NCBI RefSeq assembly: GCF_000696305.2
Contig: NZ_AOMT01000005.1
Location: 62,001-126,000 of the forward strand
Length of the DNA stretch: 64,000 nt
From: Moraxella bovoculi 237
GTDB taxonomy: Bacteria; Pseudomonadota; Gammaproteobacteria; Pseudomonadales; Moraxellaceae
Direction: 5' to 3'
Part shown: piece by piece, positions 1-11,058 of the stretch
Numbering within the stretch: the first letter of the stretch is position 1
Layout of the letters: every line of letters begins with the position of its first letter
The notes under the pieces: generated by a model
The model's database searches: none
What the model was told of the DNA's origin: nothing
Seen by the model: only the letters and a program-made list of their open reading frames with translations
Made by a program: the position numbers and the translations under genes

Positions 1-622
1 AAACGTGGTCTATGGCGTAAACCATGATACCATCGAGGGCGACACCATCGTATCGGCAGCGTCTTGCACCACCAACGCCATCACGCCAACGCTAAAAGTG
101 TTACACGACACTTATGGCATCGTAAACGGACATATGGAAACGGTTCACGCTTTCACCAATGACCAAAACTTGGTGGACAACCACCACAAATCCGACCGCC
201 GTGGTCGTGCCGCCCCCTTGAACATGGTCATGACTTCAACGGGAGCTGCGTCTGCCGTATCCAAAGCCATTCCAGAACTCAAAGGCAAACTCACAGGCAA
301 TGCCATTCGTGTGCCAACGCCCAATGTGTCTTTGGCGATTTTAAACCTAAACTTTGACAAAGCGGTTGGTTCTGCTGATGAGCTAAACGCTTTTATCAAA
401 GGCAAGTCAGAAAGTATTGAATGGCAAGAGCAAATTGACTATTCAGACAGCCCCGAAGCGGTATCTACTGATTTTGTGGGTTCTGAAAAAGTGGCGATTT
501 TTGATGCTAAGGCAACCATCGCCACTGACAACCGTGCAACCCTTTATGTATGGTACGACAACGAGATGGGATACAGCACTCAGGTTGTCCGTGTAGCGGA
601 AGTCATGGCAAATAATGGCTAA
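1..622 (+). CDS. gap: Glyceraldehyde-3-phosphate dehydrogenase, C-terminal part (start lies before the window)
   Basis: This is the 3' part of a GAPDH gene, read in the frame beginning at base 2, with the TAA stop at 620-622. The enzyme converts glyceraldehyde-3-phosphate to 1,3-bisphosphoglycerate with NAD(P) in glycolysis/gluconeogenesis. The nucleophile motif SCTTN and the following HAFTNDQN, GRAAP and NAIRVPTPNVS blocks are all visible. The C-terminal catalytic domain is complete and ends with the usual WYDNE-GYS motif. The wording around NDQNLVDN and the QIDYSDSPE block resembles the long (about 480 residue) proteobacterial GAPDH class more than E. coli GapA, but the N-terminal half is not visible. 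A terminator follows at 642-673. Confidence 0.95.
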   Translation, partial: NVVYGVNHDTIEGDTIVSAASCTTNAITPTLKVLHDTYGIVNGHMETVHAFTNDQNLVDNHHKSDRRGRAAPLNMVMTSTGAASAVSKAIPELKGKLTGNAIRVPTPNVSLAILNLNFDKAVGSADELNAFIKGKSESIEWQEQIDYSDSPEAVSTDFVGSEKVAIFDAKATIATDNRATLYVWYDNEMGYSTQVVRVAEVMANNG

Positions 623-641
623 TTGCCAATCTGCCATCAAA

Positions 642-673
642 AAACACGCTCAACATTTGGGCGTGTTTTTTTT
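642..673 (+). terminator. Rho-independent terminator after gap
   Basis: The stem AAACACGCTC / GGGCGTGTTT (642-651 with 659-668, one G-T pair) closes a short AT-rich loop and is followed by a run of T to 673. It starts 20 bases after the gap stop codon. Confidence 0.85.
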
Positions 674-794
674 ATTTCGCCAATTTGGTCAAATATGGTG
701 ATTGTTGTCTTTGGTCGCATGATTACAGTTGAAGCCATTCGATAACTTTAATTATGCACATAAATCGACTAAATTCCAATCAGCAAGAGAAATG

Positions 795-803
795 TGATAG
801 AAT
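795..803 (+). promoter_or_regulatory. Extended -10 promoter for obgE
   Basis: TGATAGAAT is an extended -10 (TGn plus a 5/6 match to TATAAT) about 35 bases before the obgE start. No convincing -35 is seen (TTCCAA at 774-779 at best). Position and form are the only evidence. Confidence 0.45.
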
Positions 804-822
804 ACAGGATAATTTTATTTGA

Positions 823-2052
<1,230 letters not shown>

Positions 2053-2077
2053 TGATGAGCTGATACAAGGAAATAGT

Positions 2078-3193
2078 ATGGATGATTCGCCAAAACGTAT
2101 CGTGGTAAAAATCGGCTCATCGCTTTTGACCAACAACGGTCGGGGGCTTGACCGCACCGCCATTTATGAATGGGCAAGACAAATCGCCATGTTGCATGCT
2201 CGTGGGATTGAAGTGGTGTTGGTGTCGAGTGGGGCGATTGCCGAAGGGGTGGTTCGTATGAACTTGCCCGAACGTCCAAAAAAGCTCCCTGCTTTGCAAG
2301 CCTGTGCATCCATTGGACAAATGGGGCTGATTGAGACATGGTGGCAAGCATTAATCCAAAAAGGTGTGCAGTCATCACAAATTCTACTTACTCATGACGA
2401 TCTAGCCCACCGCTCACGCTATCTTAACATCAGCCAAACGCTCAATCAGCTCATTGATTGGCGAGTGGTGCCTGTGGTCAATGAAAACGACACGGTGAGC
2501 TTTGGCGAGATTAAATTTGGCGACAATGACACGCTGGGGGCGATGAGTGCCACGCTGGTGGGTGCTGATTTGTACATCATCCTAACCGACCAAGACGGCG
2601 TATTTACCGACAACCCACGCACCAATCCCAATGCCAAGCTCATCACCAGCGAGCGAGCCATGGCAGATTATCTGTTCGATGTCGCGGGCGATGGCGGTAA
2701 ATGGGGATCGGGTGGTATGCTCACCAAAATCCGTGCAGGGCGCTTGGCGGCAATGGCGAACTGCCCGACCATCATCGCTAATGGTAAAGTTGAGAACATC
2801 ATTACTCGTCTGGCGGATGGCGAGGCGATAGGCACACGATTGACAACCGACCATGCTGACCGCCTTATCGCCAAAAAGCAATGGCTTGCCACGCACATTC
2901 GTACGGCAGGCACACTCGTTATCGACGATGGCGCGGTTAAAGCGCTCACCGAGCAGCACAAATCACTACTGCCTGTGGGTGTGATAGAGGTTCAAGGTGA
3001 TTTTGATATGGGCGATGTGGTTGAGATTGTGAACGCACAAAAGGTGCGATTGGCGGTGGGGCAAGTCGGATTTGATAGCCATCAGGCCAAACAAATCACC
3101 CAAAAACACACCGATGAAGTCCTACAAATTTTAAAATTAAACGAGAATGACAAAATCATCATGGTGCACCGTGATGACATGGCAGTTCTGTAA
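2078..3193 (+). CDS. proB: Glutamate 5-kinase
   Basis: Catalyses ATP-dependent phosphorylation of glutamate, the first step of proline synthesis. The amino-acid-kinase domain shows VVKIGSS (K11), VSSGAIA near residue 50, NENDTV (135-140) and FGDND (147-151). The C-terminal 90 residues are a PUA domain, as in E. coli ProB. The frame is open 35 codons further upstream into obgE, but ATG 2078 has an AAGGA Shine-Dalgarno at 2066-2070 and gives 371 residues (E. coli 367), so I chose it. It follows obgE directly. proA is not in the window. Confidence 0.96.
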   Translation: MDDSPKRIVVKIGSSLLTNNGRGLDRTAIYEWARQIAMLHARGIEVVLVSSGAIAEGVVRMNLPERPKKLPALQACASIGQMGLIETWWQALIQKGVQSSQILLTHDDLAHRSRYLNISQTLNQLIDWRVVPVVNENDTVSFGEIKFGDNDTLGAMSATLVGADLYIILTDQDGVFTDNPRTNPNAKLITSERAMADYLFDVAGDGGKWGSGGMLTKIRAGRLAAMANCPTIIANGKVENIITRLADGEAIGTRLTTDHADRLIAKKQWLATHIRTAGTLVIDDGAVKALTEQHKSLLPVGVIEVQGDFDMGDVVEIVNAQKVRLAVGQVGFDSHQAKQITQKHTDEVLQILKLNENDKIIMVHRDDMAVL

Positions 3194-3228
3194 TTTTGTT
3201 AATAACTTATTAAGCATTGGAAAAGATC

Positions 3229-4296
3229 ATGACTCAAAATTTCCCAGCATTAAAGAATGACCGTCTACTGCGCGCCTTGCGTTTTGAGCCTGTGGATACG
3301 ACGCCTGTGTGGATGATGCGACAAGCGGGGCGTTATTTACCAGAATATAAAGCGACCCGCGCCGAGGCTGGTGATTTTTTGAGCCTATGTAAAGATACGG
3401 CTCGCGCTACTGAAGTTACTTTGCAGCCGTTGCGTCGATTTGAGCTTGATGCGGCGATTTTGTTCAGTGACATTCTGACGGTGCCTGATGCCTTGGATTT
3501 GGGATTGTATTTTGAGACAGGCGAGGGTCCAAAATTTCAAAGAACCGTCCGCACAGAATCACAGATTGCTAATCTGCCCAAGCTCAACATGAACGACCTA
3601 TCTTATGTGACCGATGCGGTAACGAGCATCCGTCATGCGTTGGGCGGTCAGGTGCCACTGTTTGGGTTTAGTGGCAGTCCGTGGACGCTGGCAACTTATA
3701 TGATTGAGGGTGGTTCAAGCCGTGAGTATCGCCACGCCAAGGAGATGATGTACGCACGCCCTGAGCTGCTGCATGCACTGCTTGCCAAAATTACTGAAGC
3801 GGTGACAGAATATCTGAATGCCCAGATTGTCGCAGGTGCGAACCTTGTGCAGATTTTTGACAGTTGGGGTGGAGCATTGGGTCATCGCCAGTTCGCTGAA
3901 TTTAGCCATGCCTATAACCGTCAAATCATCGCTAGTCTTAAAGCTAAACATCCTGATGTACCCGTGGTGATGTTCACTAAAGGTGGCGGTCTATGGGTGG
4001 ACACTCAAGCTGACAGTCAGGCAGATGCGCTGGGCTTTGACTGGACAATGCCACTAGATAAAGCCCGAGCGGCATTGGGTAGGGATAAAGCAATTCAGGG
4101 CAACCTGGATCCCGCCACCCTATACGGCACGCCTGACAATATCCGCCAAGCTGTCAAGCAAATGCTGGGCGATGTCTATGGCGGCGGTATCCACACCGGT
4201 TATGTGGCAAACTTTGGACATGGCATCACGCAGTGGGCGAATCCTGATCATGCCAAGATTTTCGTTGATGCGGTGCATGAATTTAAATTGGGATAA
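3229..4296 (+). CDS. hemE: Uroporphyrinogen decarboxylase
   Basis: Decarboxylates uroporphyrinogen III to coproporphyrinogen III in cytoplasmic haem synthesis. The URO-D signature [10 protein letters not shown] lies at residues 31-40, and the second signature block [13 protein letters not shown] follows. The chosen ATG at 3229 has GGAAAAG just upstream. A TTG four codons earlier sits inside that ribosome site and is rejected. The product is 355 residues, matching E. coli HemE (354). It lies 35 bases after proB and may be read through from the obgE-proB transcript. No terminator is obvious after it. Confidence 0.97.
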   Translation: MTQNFPALKNDRLLRALRFEPVDTTPVWMMRQAGRYLPEYKATRAEAGDFLSLCKDTARATEVTLQPLRRFELDAAILFSDILTVPDALDLGLYFETGEGPKFQRTVRTESQIANLPKLNMNDLSYVTDAVTSIRHALGGQVPLFGFSGSPWTLATYMIEGGSSREYRHAKEMMYARPELLHALLAKITEAVTEYLNAQIVAGANLVQIFDSWGGALGHRQFAEFSHAYNRQIIASLKAKHPDVPVVMFTKGGGLWVDTQADSQADALGFDWTMPLDKARAALGRDKAIQGNLDPATLYGTPDNIRQAVKQMLGDVYGGGIHTGYVANFGHGITQWANPDHAKIFVDAVHEFKLG

Positions 4297-4334
4297 ACCA
4301 TCGATAAGCTAAAAGTTTACAGATGTACTATTTT

Positions 4335-4364
4335 TTAGCTATTTTTAAAAAATCATGCTATAAT
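4335..4364 (+). promoter_or_regulatory. fabI promoter (extended -10)
   Basis: A perfect TATAAT at 4359-4364 is preceded by TGC, making an extended -10. The possible -35 (TTAGCT, 4335-4340, spacer 18) is poor. It lies 33 bases before the fabI ATG. Confidence 0.65.
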
Positions 4365-4397
4365 TTGGCAAATTCATCCATGTGTTAAGGATTTTTT

Positions 4398-5219
4398 ATG
4401 TTGTTAAAAGGCCAGCGTTTTGTGGTAACGGGCATCGCCAGTAAGCTTTCTATCGCTTGGGCGATCGCTGAGAGTTTGCATCGTGAAGGTGCTGAGCTGA
4501 TCTTGACCTACCCAAATGACAAAATCAAAAAACGTGTTGACATGGCGGCAGAAGCCTTCGGTGCAACTGCGGTAATCGAGTGTGACGTAGGTTCTGATGC
4601 ATCCATCGAAGCATGTTTTAATGAGATTAATCAGCTTTGGGGTCAGGGCGAAGATAGGGGTGTGAATGGCATCGTGCATGCGATTGGTTTTGCTCCTGCT
4701 GATCAGCTGGATGGTGATTTTACCAATGCTACCACGCGTGAAGGCTCTAGCATTGCGCACGACATCTCAAGCTATAGCTTTGTGGCACTTGCCAAAGCGG
4801 GTCGTGAACTACTGGCTGCACGCCAAGGTTCGCTACTAACCCTAACTTATGAAGGTAGCATCTCTGTATTACCAAACTATAACGTCATGGGCATGGCGAA
4901 GGCAAGTTTGGAGGCGTCTGTGCGCTATCTAGCAAGCTCATTGGGTGGTGAGGGCATCCGTGTGAACGCCATCAGTGCAGGTCCGATTCGCACATTGGCA
5001 GCCAGCGGCATCAAATCATTCCGTCGCATGCTAGACGTAAGCGAAAAAATCGCTCCGCTACAGCGCAACGTCAGCCAAGAAGAAGTGGGTAATGCCGCAC
5101 TATTCTTACTGTCTCCTTGGGCGAGCGGTGTGACAGGTGAGATTTTATTCGTGGACGCGGGCTTTAATACCGTCGCCATCAGCGAACAAATCATGGTAAT
5201 GGCAGGAGATGACGAATAA
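4398..5219 (+). CDS. fabI: Enoyl-[acyl-carrier-protein] reductase [NADH] FabI
   Basis: Reduces trans-2-enoyl-ACP in the last step of each fatty acid elongation cycle. It is a short-chain dehydrogenase fold protein. The FabI-type catalytic arrangement is visible: Y151, Y161 and K168 (Y-x6-K), and the substrate-loop block [12 protein letters not shown] follows. At 273 residues it is slightly longer than E. coli FabI (262). ATG 4398 is preceded by TAAGGA. It is a single-gene unit with its own promoter and terminator. This is the FabI type, not FabK, FabL or FabV. Confidence 0.97.
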   Translation: MLLKGQRFVVTGIASKLSIAWAIAESLHREGAELILTYPNDKIKKRVDMAAEAFGATAVIECDVGSDASIEACFNEINQLWGQGEDRGVNGIVHAIGFAPADQLDGDFTNATTREGSSIAHDISSYSFVALAKAGRELLAARQGSLLTLTYEGSISVLPNYNVMGMAKASLEASVRYLASSLGGEGIRVNAISAGPIRTLAASGIKSFRRMLDVSEKIAPLQRNVSQEEVGNAALFLLSPWASGVTGEILFVDAGFNTVAISEQIMVMAGDDE

Positions 5220-5239
5220 CATTGTCTAAGTCATTCTAG

Positions 5240-5275
5240 GCGCAGAACTTATCATGGTTTTGCGCTTTTATTTTT
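5240..5275 (+). terminator. Rho-independent terminator after fabI
   Basis: A nine-base stem GCGCAGAAC / GTTTTGCGC (5240-5248 with 5257-5265, one G-T pair) has an eight-base loop and a T-rich tail to 5275. Confidence 0.8.
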
Positions 5276-5318
5276 GGCAAAAAATGATTAAAATAAGGAT
5301 TTTTGCTGCTTTGTTATC

Positions 5319-6044
5319 ATGATTGATAAACTTCCGACATGGGTGCTGTGCGGTGCGGTGGTGCTTGCTTTTTGTGCTGGCGTGCTGAACACCACAGCTC
5401 TCATGGGTTTTACACACGTCTCAGCCTCTCATGTGACTGGCAACGTCAGCTTGCTGTCAGTGACGATATTGGCAGGCGACTGGGCGAACATGAAGCTGTT
5501 TTTGATATCTATTGCGTCTTTTTGGATGGGGTCGGTATTAAGCGGTGTGATTATTGGCGGCAGTGAGTTGAATATTCATCGCAACTATGGCTATGCGATG
5601 TATCTGGAAGCGGTGCTACTTGTGGCAAGCCTGCTACTGTACATGAATGATAGCTATTTTGGTCAGATGATGATTGCGATGGCATGCGGCCTACAAAACT
5701 CCATGGTGGCAACCTATCACGGCGCAGTGGTGCGGACGACACACTTGACGGGTACGACATCTGACTTAGGTTCCATCGTGGGTAATTGGCTTGTTGGTCG
5801 CCGAGTTAAGCTATCACGCGTTTTACTGTTAAGTGCGCTGTGGTGGGGCTTCTTTATTGGCGGCTTCGTGGCAGTGATGATGTACCGAGCCTTTGGTTAC
5901 TTATCCATGCTGCTGCCCATCAGCATTACCTTGTTCGCGGCGATCAGTTATCACCGCATGGAAGTGTGGTTTAAAAGTTCTGAGCGTCTCATTCGATTAC
6001 AAGTCATTAAAAACAAAAGAAAAAAACGCACCAAATCCCTATAA
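5319..6044 (+). CDS. DUF1275 / YoaK family integral membrane protein
   Basis: An inner-membrane protein of 241 residues with about six hydrophobic segments. Family hallmarks are the early SHVTGNVS block (about residues 38-45) and the mid-protein GLQNSMV...GAVVRTTHLTGT block (about 128-148). Substrate and role of the family are unknown, although transport is often assumed. The C-terminus is short and very basic (KNKRKKRTK). No close Shine-Dalgarno precedes ATG 5319; a TAAGGA lies about 20 bases upstream. The stop codon overlaps, tail to tail, the end of the decayed Na/Pi transporter on the other strand. Confidence 0.88.
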   Translation: MIDKLPTWVLCGAVVLAFCAGVLNTTALMGFTHVSASHVTGNVSLLSVTILAGDWANMKLFLISIASFWMGSVLSGVIIGGSELNIHRNYGYAMYLEAVLLVASLLLYMNDSYFGQMMIAMACGLQNSMVATYHGAVVRTTHLTGTTSDLGSIVGNWLVGRRVKLSRVLLLSALWWGFFIGGFVAVMMYRAFGYLSMLLPISITLFAAISYHRMEVWFKSSERLIRLQVIKNKRKKRTKSL

Positions 6045-7833
6045 CAGCTCATTATCAGCATATTCATCCGCCTGTAGAATCTCGCCAAGTCCTGATGCGA
6101 TGCGCTGGACATAATTGATGTCATTAAGCAGTGATGATGCCTGAACACCGATGAGTTTGCCTTGCCGTACCCGTTCAAAAATCATCTCGTAAAAATCTGA
6201 CTCCTGCTCCGTGCGTTCAATAAAGCTTTTAATGGCAGCAGGGCGACTCTCGTCATCTCTAGGCAGTTCTTAGTGATGCAAAAAATCAATCAGCATCTCA
6301 AATACACGCTGTCGTAATGCCAGATAATCAGCATAGACAGTGCTGTCTGGTTCGGATAGGAATTTATGCATATTCTTCTGTAGGTGCTTACTGTCCTTGA
6401 TGATCTCGATGACATAGAACGCACGCAGGTGCATGCGGCTCATTTCATCGCTCAGCTTTGGGTTATTCTCGATGTCCACTTTTCCCAAAAAATCAACAAT
6501 CGCACCGTGCAAGGGTTTAATTTGCCAGCGATAGAGGGTTTTTTACGTCTTTTTCGGGTGGCTCGGTCGGTGCGGTCAGATGCATGGTGTTCCGATACAG
6601 TGCGTCTGGCGGCATGTACACCGCATGACGCACCAGCTCAATGCCTAGCTTGGTATAAGCCGTTGAATCTCTTGATTAGGGGCGCGCAGGGCGGTATCAG
6701 TGGCACGCAGCATGTTGTCTGCAAGATACCTCTGCTCAAGTGGCGTACGTGTGTCAGACAGGCTGTGGTCTTGGGCTTATTCGGGTAGAGCACGAACCAG
6801 GCGATTGGCAAATTTCTCCTTATATCGCCAAAACGCCAAGCAGGTTAAATATCGTATGAAATAAAGCCAGCTAAACAGCTCAGATAAATTCATTATCTTC
6901 GCCAAAAAGGCAACACCATAGGTTGATGGTAGCCACAATAGCAGCAAGATTAAGACGGTAACTGCATTAAAAATCAAATGGGCTAACGCCAATCTTTGTC
7001 CGTTTCTGTCGCTGCCAAGCATCCCGACCAGTGCGGTCGCACTAGAGCCTAGGTTTGAGCCGATGGCGATGGCAAAGCCTTGCGCAATGCTGATCTGACC
7101 TGCTGCCAATGCTGATAATGTTAGGATTGGTGTGGCGTGTGAAGATTGTAGAGCGCATGTCAATAAGAAACCCACCACCACGAAAATCAGCACTTCGGCA
7201 AAACCATGAACATTGATCTCGCTAAACGAAATGTCATTGGTGCTAGAAGAGCCGTCTTTGATGGTGTTAATTCCTAAGAATATGAGCGAGATACCAATGA
7301 TGGCTTGCCCAAACGGCTTTAATCGCTTATCCAAAAAGCCCATCAATACGCCAAACATCAGCATCGGTAGGGCAAAGGCGTTGAGGCTTAGACTCTGCCC
7401 AGCGAAAGCAAGCAGCTAAGTACCGCTCGTCGCACCGAGGTTCGTACCAAAAATAATCGACGAGCCACCCGCAAGATCAATCATGCCACTGCTCAAAAAA
7501 GCAATGGTTAGTAATGATACAAGGGTGCTTGATTGTAAAATAAAGGTTGTACTCATGCCAAAGACAAAGCCTTTGATCGGGCTTTGGGTGGATTTTGCCA
7601 TGAGTCGCTCAAGGGTGCCGCCAGTTGTCTGTTGTAAGCCCAGCTCAATGCACTGCATCCCAAACAAAAACAGCCGCCAAACCATAGCATAGCGTCAGCC
7701 ACGCCTCGCTAAACCCGAACGAATAACCTAAAAACGCCAAGACTGACACGATGATCGCGTGGCGAATGTATTTGTTTTGCCAAAGCTTAGCAAGTAATCC
7801 TAAGACGGTTGGTTTTTGAGTGGACGTAAGCAT
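6039..7833 (-). pseudogene. Na/Pi-cotransporter family protein (NptA/YjbB type), decayed
   Basis: Read on the minus strand from ATG 7833, the translation pieces together a roughly 598-codon Na/phosphate cotransporter. It has two transmembrane repeats with QSSTLVS (first repeat) and QSSHATPIL (second repeat), then a PhoU-like helical C-terminal domain ending at 6039. Six lesions break it: a +1 frameshift at 7673-7678, TAG at 7416-7418, TAA at 6777-6779, a -1 shift near 6660, a +1 shift in an A6 run at 6539-6544, and TAA at 6270-6272. Between lesions the family sequence is well preserved, so the loss looks fairly recent. The intact family exports or imports phosphate with sodium. No full-length product can be made. 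Confidence 0.88.
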
Positions 7834-7871
7834 ACTTCAAAGGCTATCCACTTATTGTATAAAAAACCCAT

Positions 7872-7903
7872 AAAAAAACAAGGATCATTGCCCTTGTTTT
7901 TTT
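7872..7903 (-). terminator. Terminator after ppa (symmetrical, could work on both strands)
   Basis: A stem AAAAAAACAAGG / CCTTGTTTTTTT (7872-7883 with 7892-7903) closes an eight-base loop. On the minus strand it follows the ppa stop and ends in a T run. Confidence 0.8.
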
Positions 7904-7919
7904 GATAATCTGCCAAAGA

Positions 7920-8450
7920 TTATTTTTCAGTCCAACGTTTTTGACTTTCGACGATGATTTTCTTGGCTTCGGCAGCATCGAAGAATCCTTCAACTTTGGT
8001 GGTGCCAGCTTTTTTAAGGTCTTTGTAGTGATTGAAGTGGAATTCTAGCTGTTTGATGAATTGCGCAGGTAGGTCTTCGATGCTGTTATAAGCATTGCCA
8101 TTGTTGCGATCATCAGCTGGTACGACGATGACTTTATCGTCCACTTCGCCATCATCAACAAACTTCATCACGCCAAGCACTTTGGCTTTTAGGAAGATGC
8201 CCGTTGGCAGAGGTTGTTCGGTGAAGATCAGCGCATCTAGCTCATCGCCATCTTCGTCTAGGGTTTGTGGAATGAAGCCGTAGTTGCAAGGCTTGGCAAA
8301 TGCAATCGGTTCAACACGGTCAAGCTCGAAGCAAGCCAATTCTCGGTTCCATTCGATTTTGTGGTTAGATCCCGCTGGGATCTCAACGACCACGTTGATA
8401 ACGTCGCCATCAACATCGCCTGCGTCTAGAATTTGGTTAAAGTCTGCCAT
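7920..8450 (-). CDS. ppa: Inorganic pyrophosphatase
   Basis: Cytoplasmic family I pyrophosphatase that hydrolyses PPi to phosphate and pulls biosynthetic reactions forward. The metal-binding signature DGDELDA is present, along with the EIPAGSNHKIEWN and KPCNYGFIPQT blocks. ATG 8450 (176 residues, E. coli 175) has GGAG six bases upstream. An ATG four codons earlier overlaps that ribosome site and is less likely. A -10-like TACAAT (plus-strand ATTGTA 8496-8501) lies between lipB and ppa, so ppa may have its own promoter as well as read-through from lipB. Confidence 0.97.
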   Translation of the reverse strand: MADFNQILDAGDVDGDVINVVVEIPAGSNHKIEWNRELACFELDRVEPIAFAKPCNYGFIPQTLDEDGDELDALIFTEQPLPTGIFLKAKVLGVMKFVDDGEVDDKVIVVPADDRNNGNAYNSIEDLPAQFIKQLEFHFNHYKDLKKAGTTKVEGFFDAAEAKKIIVESQKRWTEK

Positions 8451-8504
8451 GATGCACTCCAATAATATGAATGAATAAGAATGAAAAACCTTGCTATTGT
8501 AATA

Positions 8505-9245
8505 TCAAATGGCGCGAAGTGCAATTGCTCCTTTATGCCGCTTTTGAATATTTTTGATGAATTCGCGCATAAATTCTGGCGTGTCATTAGCATCAAACTT
8601 GCCAAAGCTTGCCAATTTCACCATACTCATGCCAGCATAACCGCAAGGGTTGATGGCATTAAAAGCTGATAAGTCATTGGTCAGATTAATTGCAATGCCG
8701 TGATAGCTGTGACCTTGCTTGACTTTAAAGCCCAGTGAGGCGATTTTACCAAGCATGTCATTGGTCTGGTTATAGATGTAGACCCCAGGCGCATCACGGC
8801 GGGCGCGTGCGATGAGCTCATCAGGTAGGTATTTGTTTACCACGTCTTCGATCGCTTGCTCGGCATGACTGACCAAGTCTCGCACGCCCATGCTAAGCGC
8901 GTGCAAATCCCACAGCCAATATACCACAAGTTGACCTGTGCCGTGCCAAGTGACTTGTCCGCCTCGGTCGGTCTTGATGATGGGTGTATCAGTCTTATAT
9001 AGGATGTGTTCTTCTTTGCCTGCTTGACCTAGCGTATACACGTCTTGATGTTCAACGATCCACAATTCATCAGCGGTCTGACTGCCATTTTTTTTGGCAT
9101 TGATGCGAGCTAGGGTGCGTTCTAGCATGGCGTCGTGCGTGGCATTGTATTCGGCATCTGGATGGGTAGAGATGGTTAGAGTATCAGATTGTAATTCTTG
9201 GGTGCTAAAGCTAGGCAAGCCCAAAGAGATGGCTGAGGTATTCAT
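8505..9245 (-). CDS. lipB: Octanoyl-[acyl-carrier-protein]-protein N-octanoyltransferase LipB
   Basis: Transfers octanoyl groups from ACP to lipoyl domains in the first step of lipoate biosynthesis. The motif RGGQVTWHGTGQ (94-105) has Thr where most LipB proteins have Pro in HGPGQ. The catalytic pair K157 and C191 (in NPCGYAGM) has the same 34-residue spacing as the E. coli pair K135/C169. The product is 246 residues, with an N-terminal extension of about 20 residues relative to E. coli. lipA is not in the window. ppa lies 54 bases downstream in the same direction. Confidence 0.95.
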   Translation of the reverse strand: MNTSAISLGLPSFSTQELQSDTLTISTHPDAEYNATHDAMLERTLARINAKKNGSQTADELWIVEHQDVYTLGQAGKEEHILYKTDTPIIKTDRGGQVTWHGTGQLVVYWLWDLHALSMGVRDLVSHAEQAIEDVVNKYLPDELIARARRDAPGVYIYNQTNDMLGKIASLGFKVKQGHSYHGIAINLTNDLSAFNAINPCGYAGMSMVKLASFGKFDANDTPEFMREFIKNIQKRHKGAIALRAI

Positions 9246-9270
9246 AGTTTAATTGGTAAAAATAAAATGT

Positions 9271-9299
9271 ATTGTACTCTCATTCTTGGAATTTTTTAA
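9271..9299 (-). promoter_or_regulatory. lipB promoter
   Basis: On the minus strand, TTAAAA (plus 9294-9299), a 17-base spacer and TACAAT (plus 9271-9276) lie 26 bases before the lipB start. Confidence 0.5.
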
Positions 9300-9452
9300 G
9301 GTGAACTTTAAAAAAATCTGGTGAAATTTTGGATTAAAAAGATTTTTTTGAGAAAAATTCTCATAATTTTGTAACATTTCGCCCAAAAACGATGCAAATG
9401 AGCGGCTTTTTAGGTATGATAGCCGATATTTTGGGATTTATTTTGGAAAGCC

Positions 9453-10667
9453 ATGAAAAGCACCGAACCAATCATTACTTCATTGTTGGATAATGACCTT
9501 TATAAATTCACCATGCTCCAAGCGATGCTGCATCAATTCCCGCAGACGCACGGGGTGTATCGTTTTCGCTGCCGCAATAGCGAAGATGCGGCTTATCCTT
9601 TGAGTCAGATTAAGGATGATCTAGAGGCTCAGCTTGACCTATTGTGTCAGCTGTCATTTAGTCAAGATGAGCTTGATTATCTGCGTGGGTTGAGATTTAT
9701 CAAGTCTGATTTTGTGGATTATTTGGAGCTGTTTAAACTAAAACGCCGCTTTATCAAAGTATCAATCGATGATGAAAATCGTCTGAACATCGACATTGAA
9801 GGTCCGATGATTCAGGCGATGTTTTTTGAAATTTTTGTACTTTGTATCGTCAATCAGCTGTATTATGAGCATTTGAACGATCCTAATGCGCTAGCGCAAG
9901 GTCAGAAGCTGTTGGATGAAAAGGTGCAAACCTTAAAGCATTTTGAGATGCTTCAACAATCTGACCTTCAGAATCCGCCGTTCATCGTGGCAGACTTCGG
10001 CACGCGTCGCCGCTATTGCAAAGACTGGCATTACCATGTTGTGCGTACGCTGTCTAAGGAATCCCCGTCGATCTTTCGCGGCACATCTAATGTGTATCTT
10101 GCCAAGGAGCTTGGCATTACTCCGATTGGCACGATGGCGCATGAGTTCATGCAGGCGTTTCAGGCGCTGGACGTGCGTCTGCGCGATAGCCAAAAAGCCG
10201 CGCTGGAGGCGTGGGTGCGTGAATATCGTGGGGATTTGGGCATTGCCTTGACCGATGTGGTGGGGATGGATGCGTTTTTGGAAGATTTTGATTTGTATTT
10301 TGCCAAGCTGTTCGATGGTCTGCGTCATGATTCGGGCGACCCTTATGAATGGGGTGACAAGGCAATCGCGCATTATGAGATGCTAAAAATTGACCCAAAA
10401 ACCAAAAGCTTGACTTTTAGTGATGGTTTAACGCTTCAGAAGGCTTGGGATCTACATCAGTATTTCAAAGAGCGCATTAAGACAGGCTTTGGTATCGGCA
10501 CGAATCTAACCAATGATATGGGTTTAAATCAGTTAAACATCGTCCTAAAATTGGTGGAATGTAATGGTCAGCCTGTTGCTAAGCTCTCTGACAGCCCAGG
10601 TAAGACGATGATTCAAGACGATACTTATTTGGCTTACCTAAGACAGGTATTTGGTGTTAAAGAATGA
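9453..10667 (+). CDS. pncB: Nicotinate phosphoribosyltransferase
   Basis: Salvages nicotinate to nicotinate mononucleotide for NAD synthesis. The N-terminal [11 protein letters not shown] block, the DFGTRRR block (181-187) and GTMAHE with H230 (the position of the autophosphorylated His in Salmonella PncB) are present. [11 protein letters not shown] and GIGTNLTND follow. The product is 404 residues (E. coli 400). ATG 9453 is preceded by TTGGAAA. It is a single-gene unit. A TATGAT at 9415-9420 could be its -10, but no good -35 is seen. It ends in a strong terminator shared with the convergent xseB. Confidence 0.96.
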   Translation: MKSTEPIITSLLDNDLYKFTMLQAMLHQFPQTHGVYRFRCRNSEDAAYPLSQIKDDLEAQLDLLCQLSFSQDELDYLRGLRFIKSDFVDYLELFKLKRRFIKVSIDDENRLNIDIEGPMIQAMFFEIFVLCIVNQLYYEHLNDPNALAQGQKLLDEKVQTLKHFEMLQQSDLQNPPFIVADFGTRRRYCKDWHYHVVRTLSKESPSIFRGTSNVYLAKELGITPIGTMAHEFMQAFQALDVRLRDSQKAALEAWVREYRGDLGIALTDVVGMDAFLEDFDLYFAKLFDGLRHDSGDPYEWGDKAIAHYEMLKIDPKTKSLTFSDGLTLQKAWDLHQYFKERIKTGFGIGTNLTNDMGLNQLNIVLKLVECNGQPVAKLSDSPGKTMIQDDTYLAYLRQVFGVKE

Positions 10668-10684
10668 CGGATATTAGATAAATC

Positions 10685-10719
10685 AAAACACCACGCTCGG
10701 CAATCGGGCGTGGTGTTTT
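10685..10719. terminator. Bidirectional terminator between pncB and xseB
   Basis: A twelve-base arm AAAACACCACGC (10685-10696) pairs with GCGTGGTGTTTT (10708-10719). It has A/T runs on both sides and sits between convergent genes. Confidence 0.85.
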
Positions 10720-10733
10720 ATTGTGGGAAAGGG

Positions 10734-10937
10734 TTATTTTTCTGATTCATCATCGAATGCTTCTGCCAATGCTTTTTCGACCGCAAGGATGCGCTCTTGG
10801 CAAATTTTATAGGCTTTGATGGATTCTTCGACAGTGGTGACTAGATTGTCAATATCCAGATCGTCTGTTTTTTCTAATTGCTCGGCGTTGGTTTTTAGGG
10901 TTTGGTAAGCATCTTTAAAGGTTGGTTTTTTTGCCAT
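10734..10937 (-). CDS. xseB: Exodeoxyribonuclease VII small subunit
   Basis: A 67-residue, largely helical acidic protein matching the XseB family in size and pattern. It has a heptad-like N-terminal helix, then a VEESIKAYKICQERI stretch, corresponding to the family's conserved 'G..L.R.C...L..AE' region. With XseA it forms exonuclease VII, which degrades single-stranded DNA. xseA is not in the window. A good promoter lies upstream at 10964-10992. The C-terminus is acidic (FDDESEK). The family call is from pattern and length, since the protein is short. Confidence 0.85.
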   Translation of the reverse strand: MAKKPTFKDAYQTLKTNAEQLEKTDDLDIDNLVTTVEESIKAYKICQERILAVEKALAEAFDDESEK

Positions 10938-10963
10938 GAGTATTCTCTGTGTTTGGATGTCTT

Positions 10964-10992
10964 ATTGTAATGGATAATTGGTGCTTTGTTAA
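10964..10992 (-). promoter_or_regulatory. xseB promoter
   Basis: On the minus strand, TTAACA (plus 10987-10992), a 17-base spacer and TACAAT (plus 10964-10969); both hexamers match the consensus at 5 of 6. Confidence 0.6.
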
Positions 10993-11058
10993 GGGCGTCC
11001 TTATTTAGTGGAGTGATTAAATGCCTGTTAAAGATTAAATGATTGCAATTATATGCAG

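Noticed and set aside
6384-6788. 134-codon open frame on the plus strand
   Set aside because: It is antisense to the reconstructed Na/Pi transporter C-terminal region, has no ribosome site and no recognisable domain.
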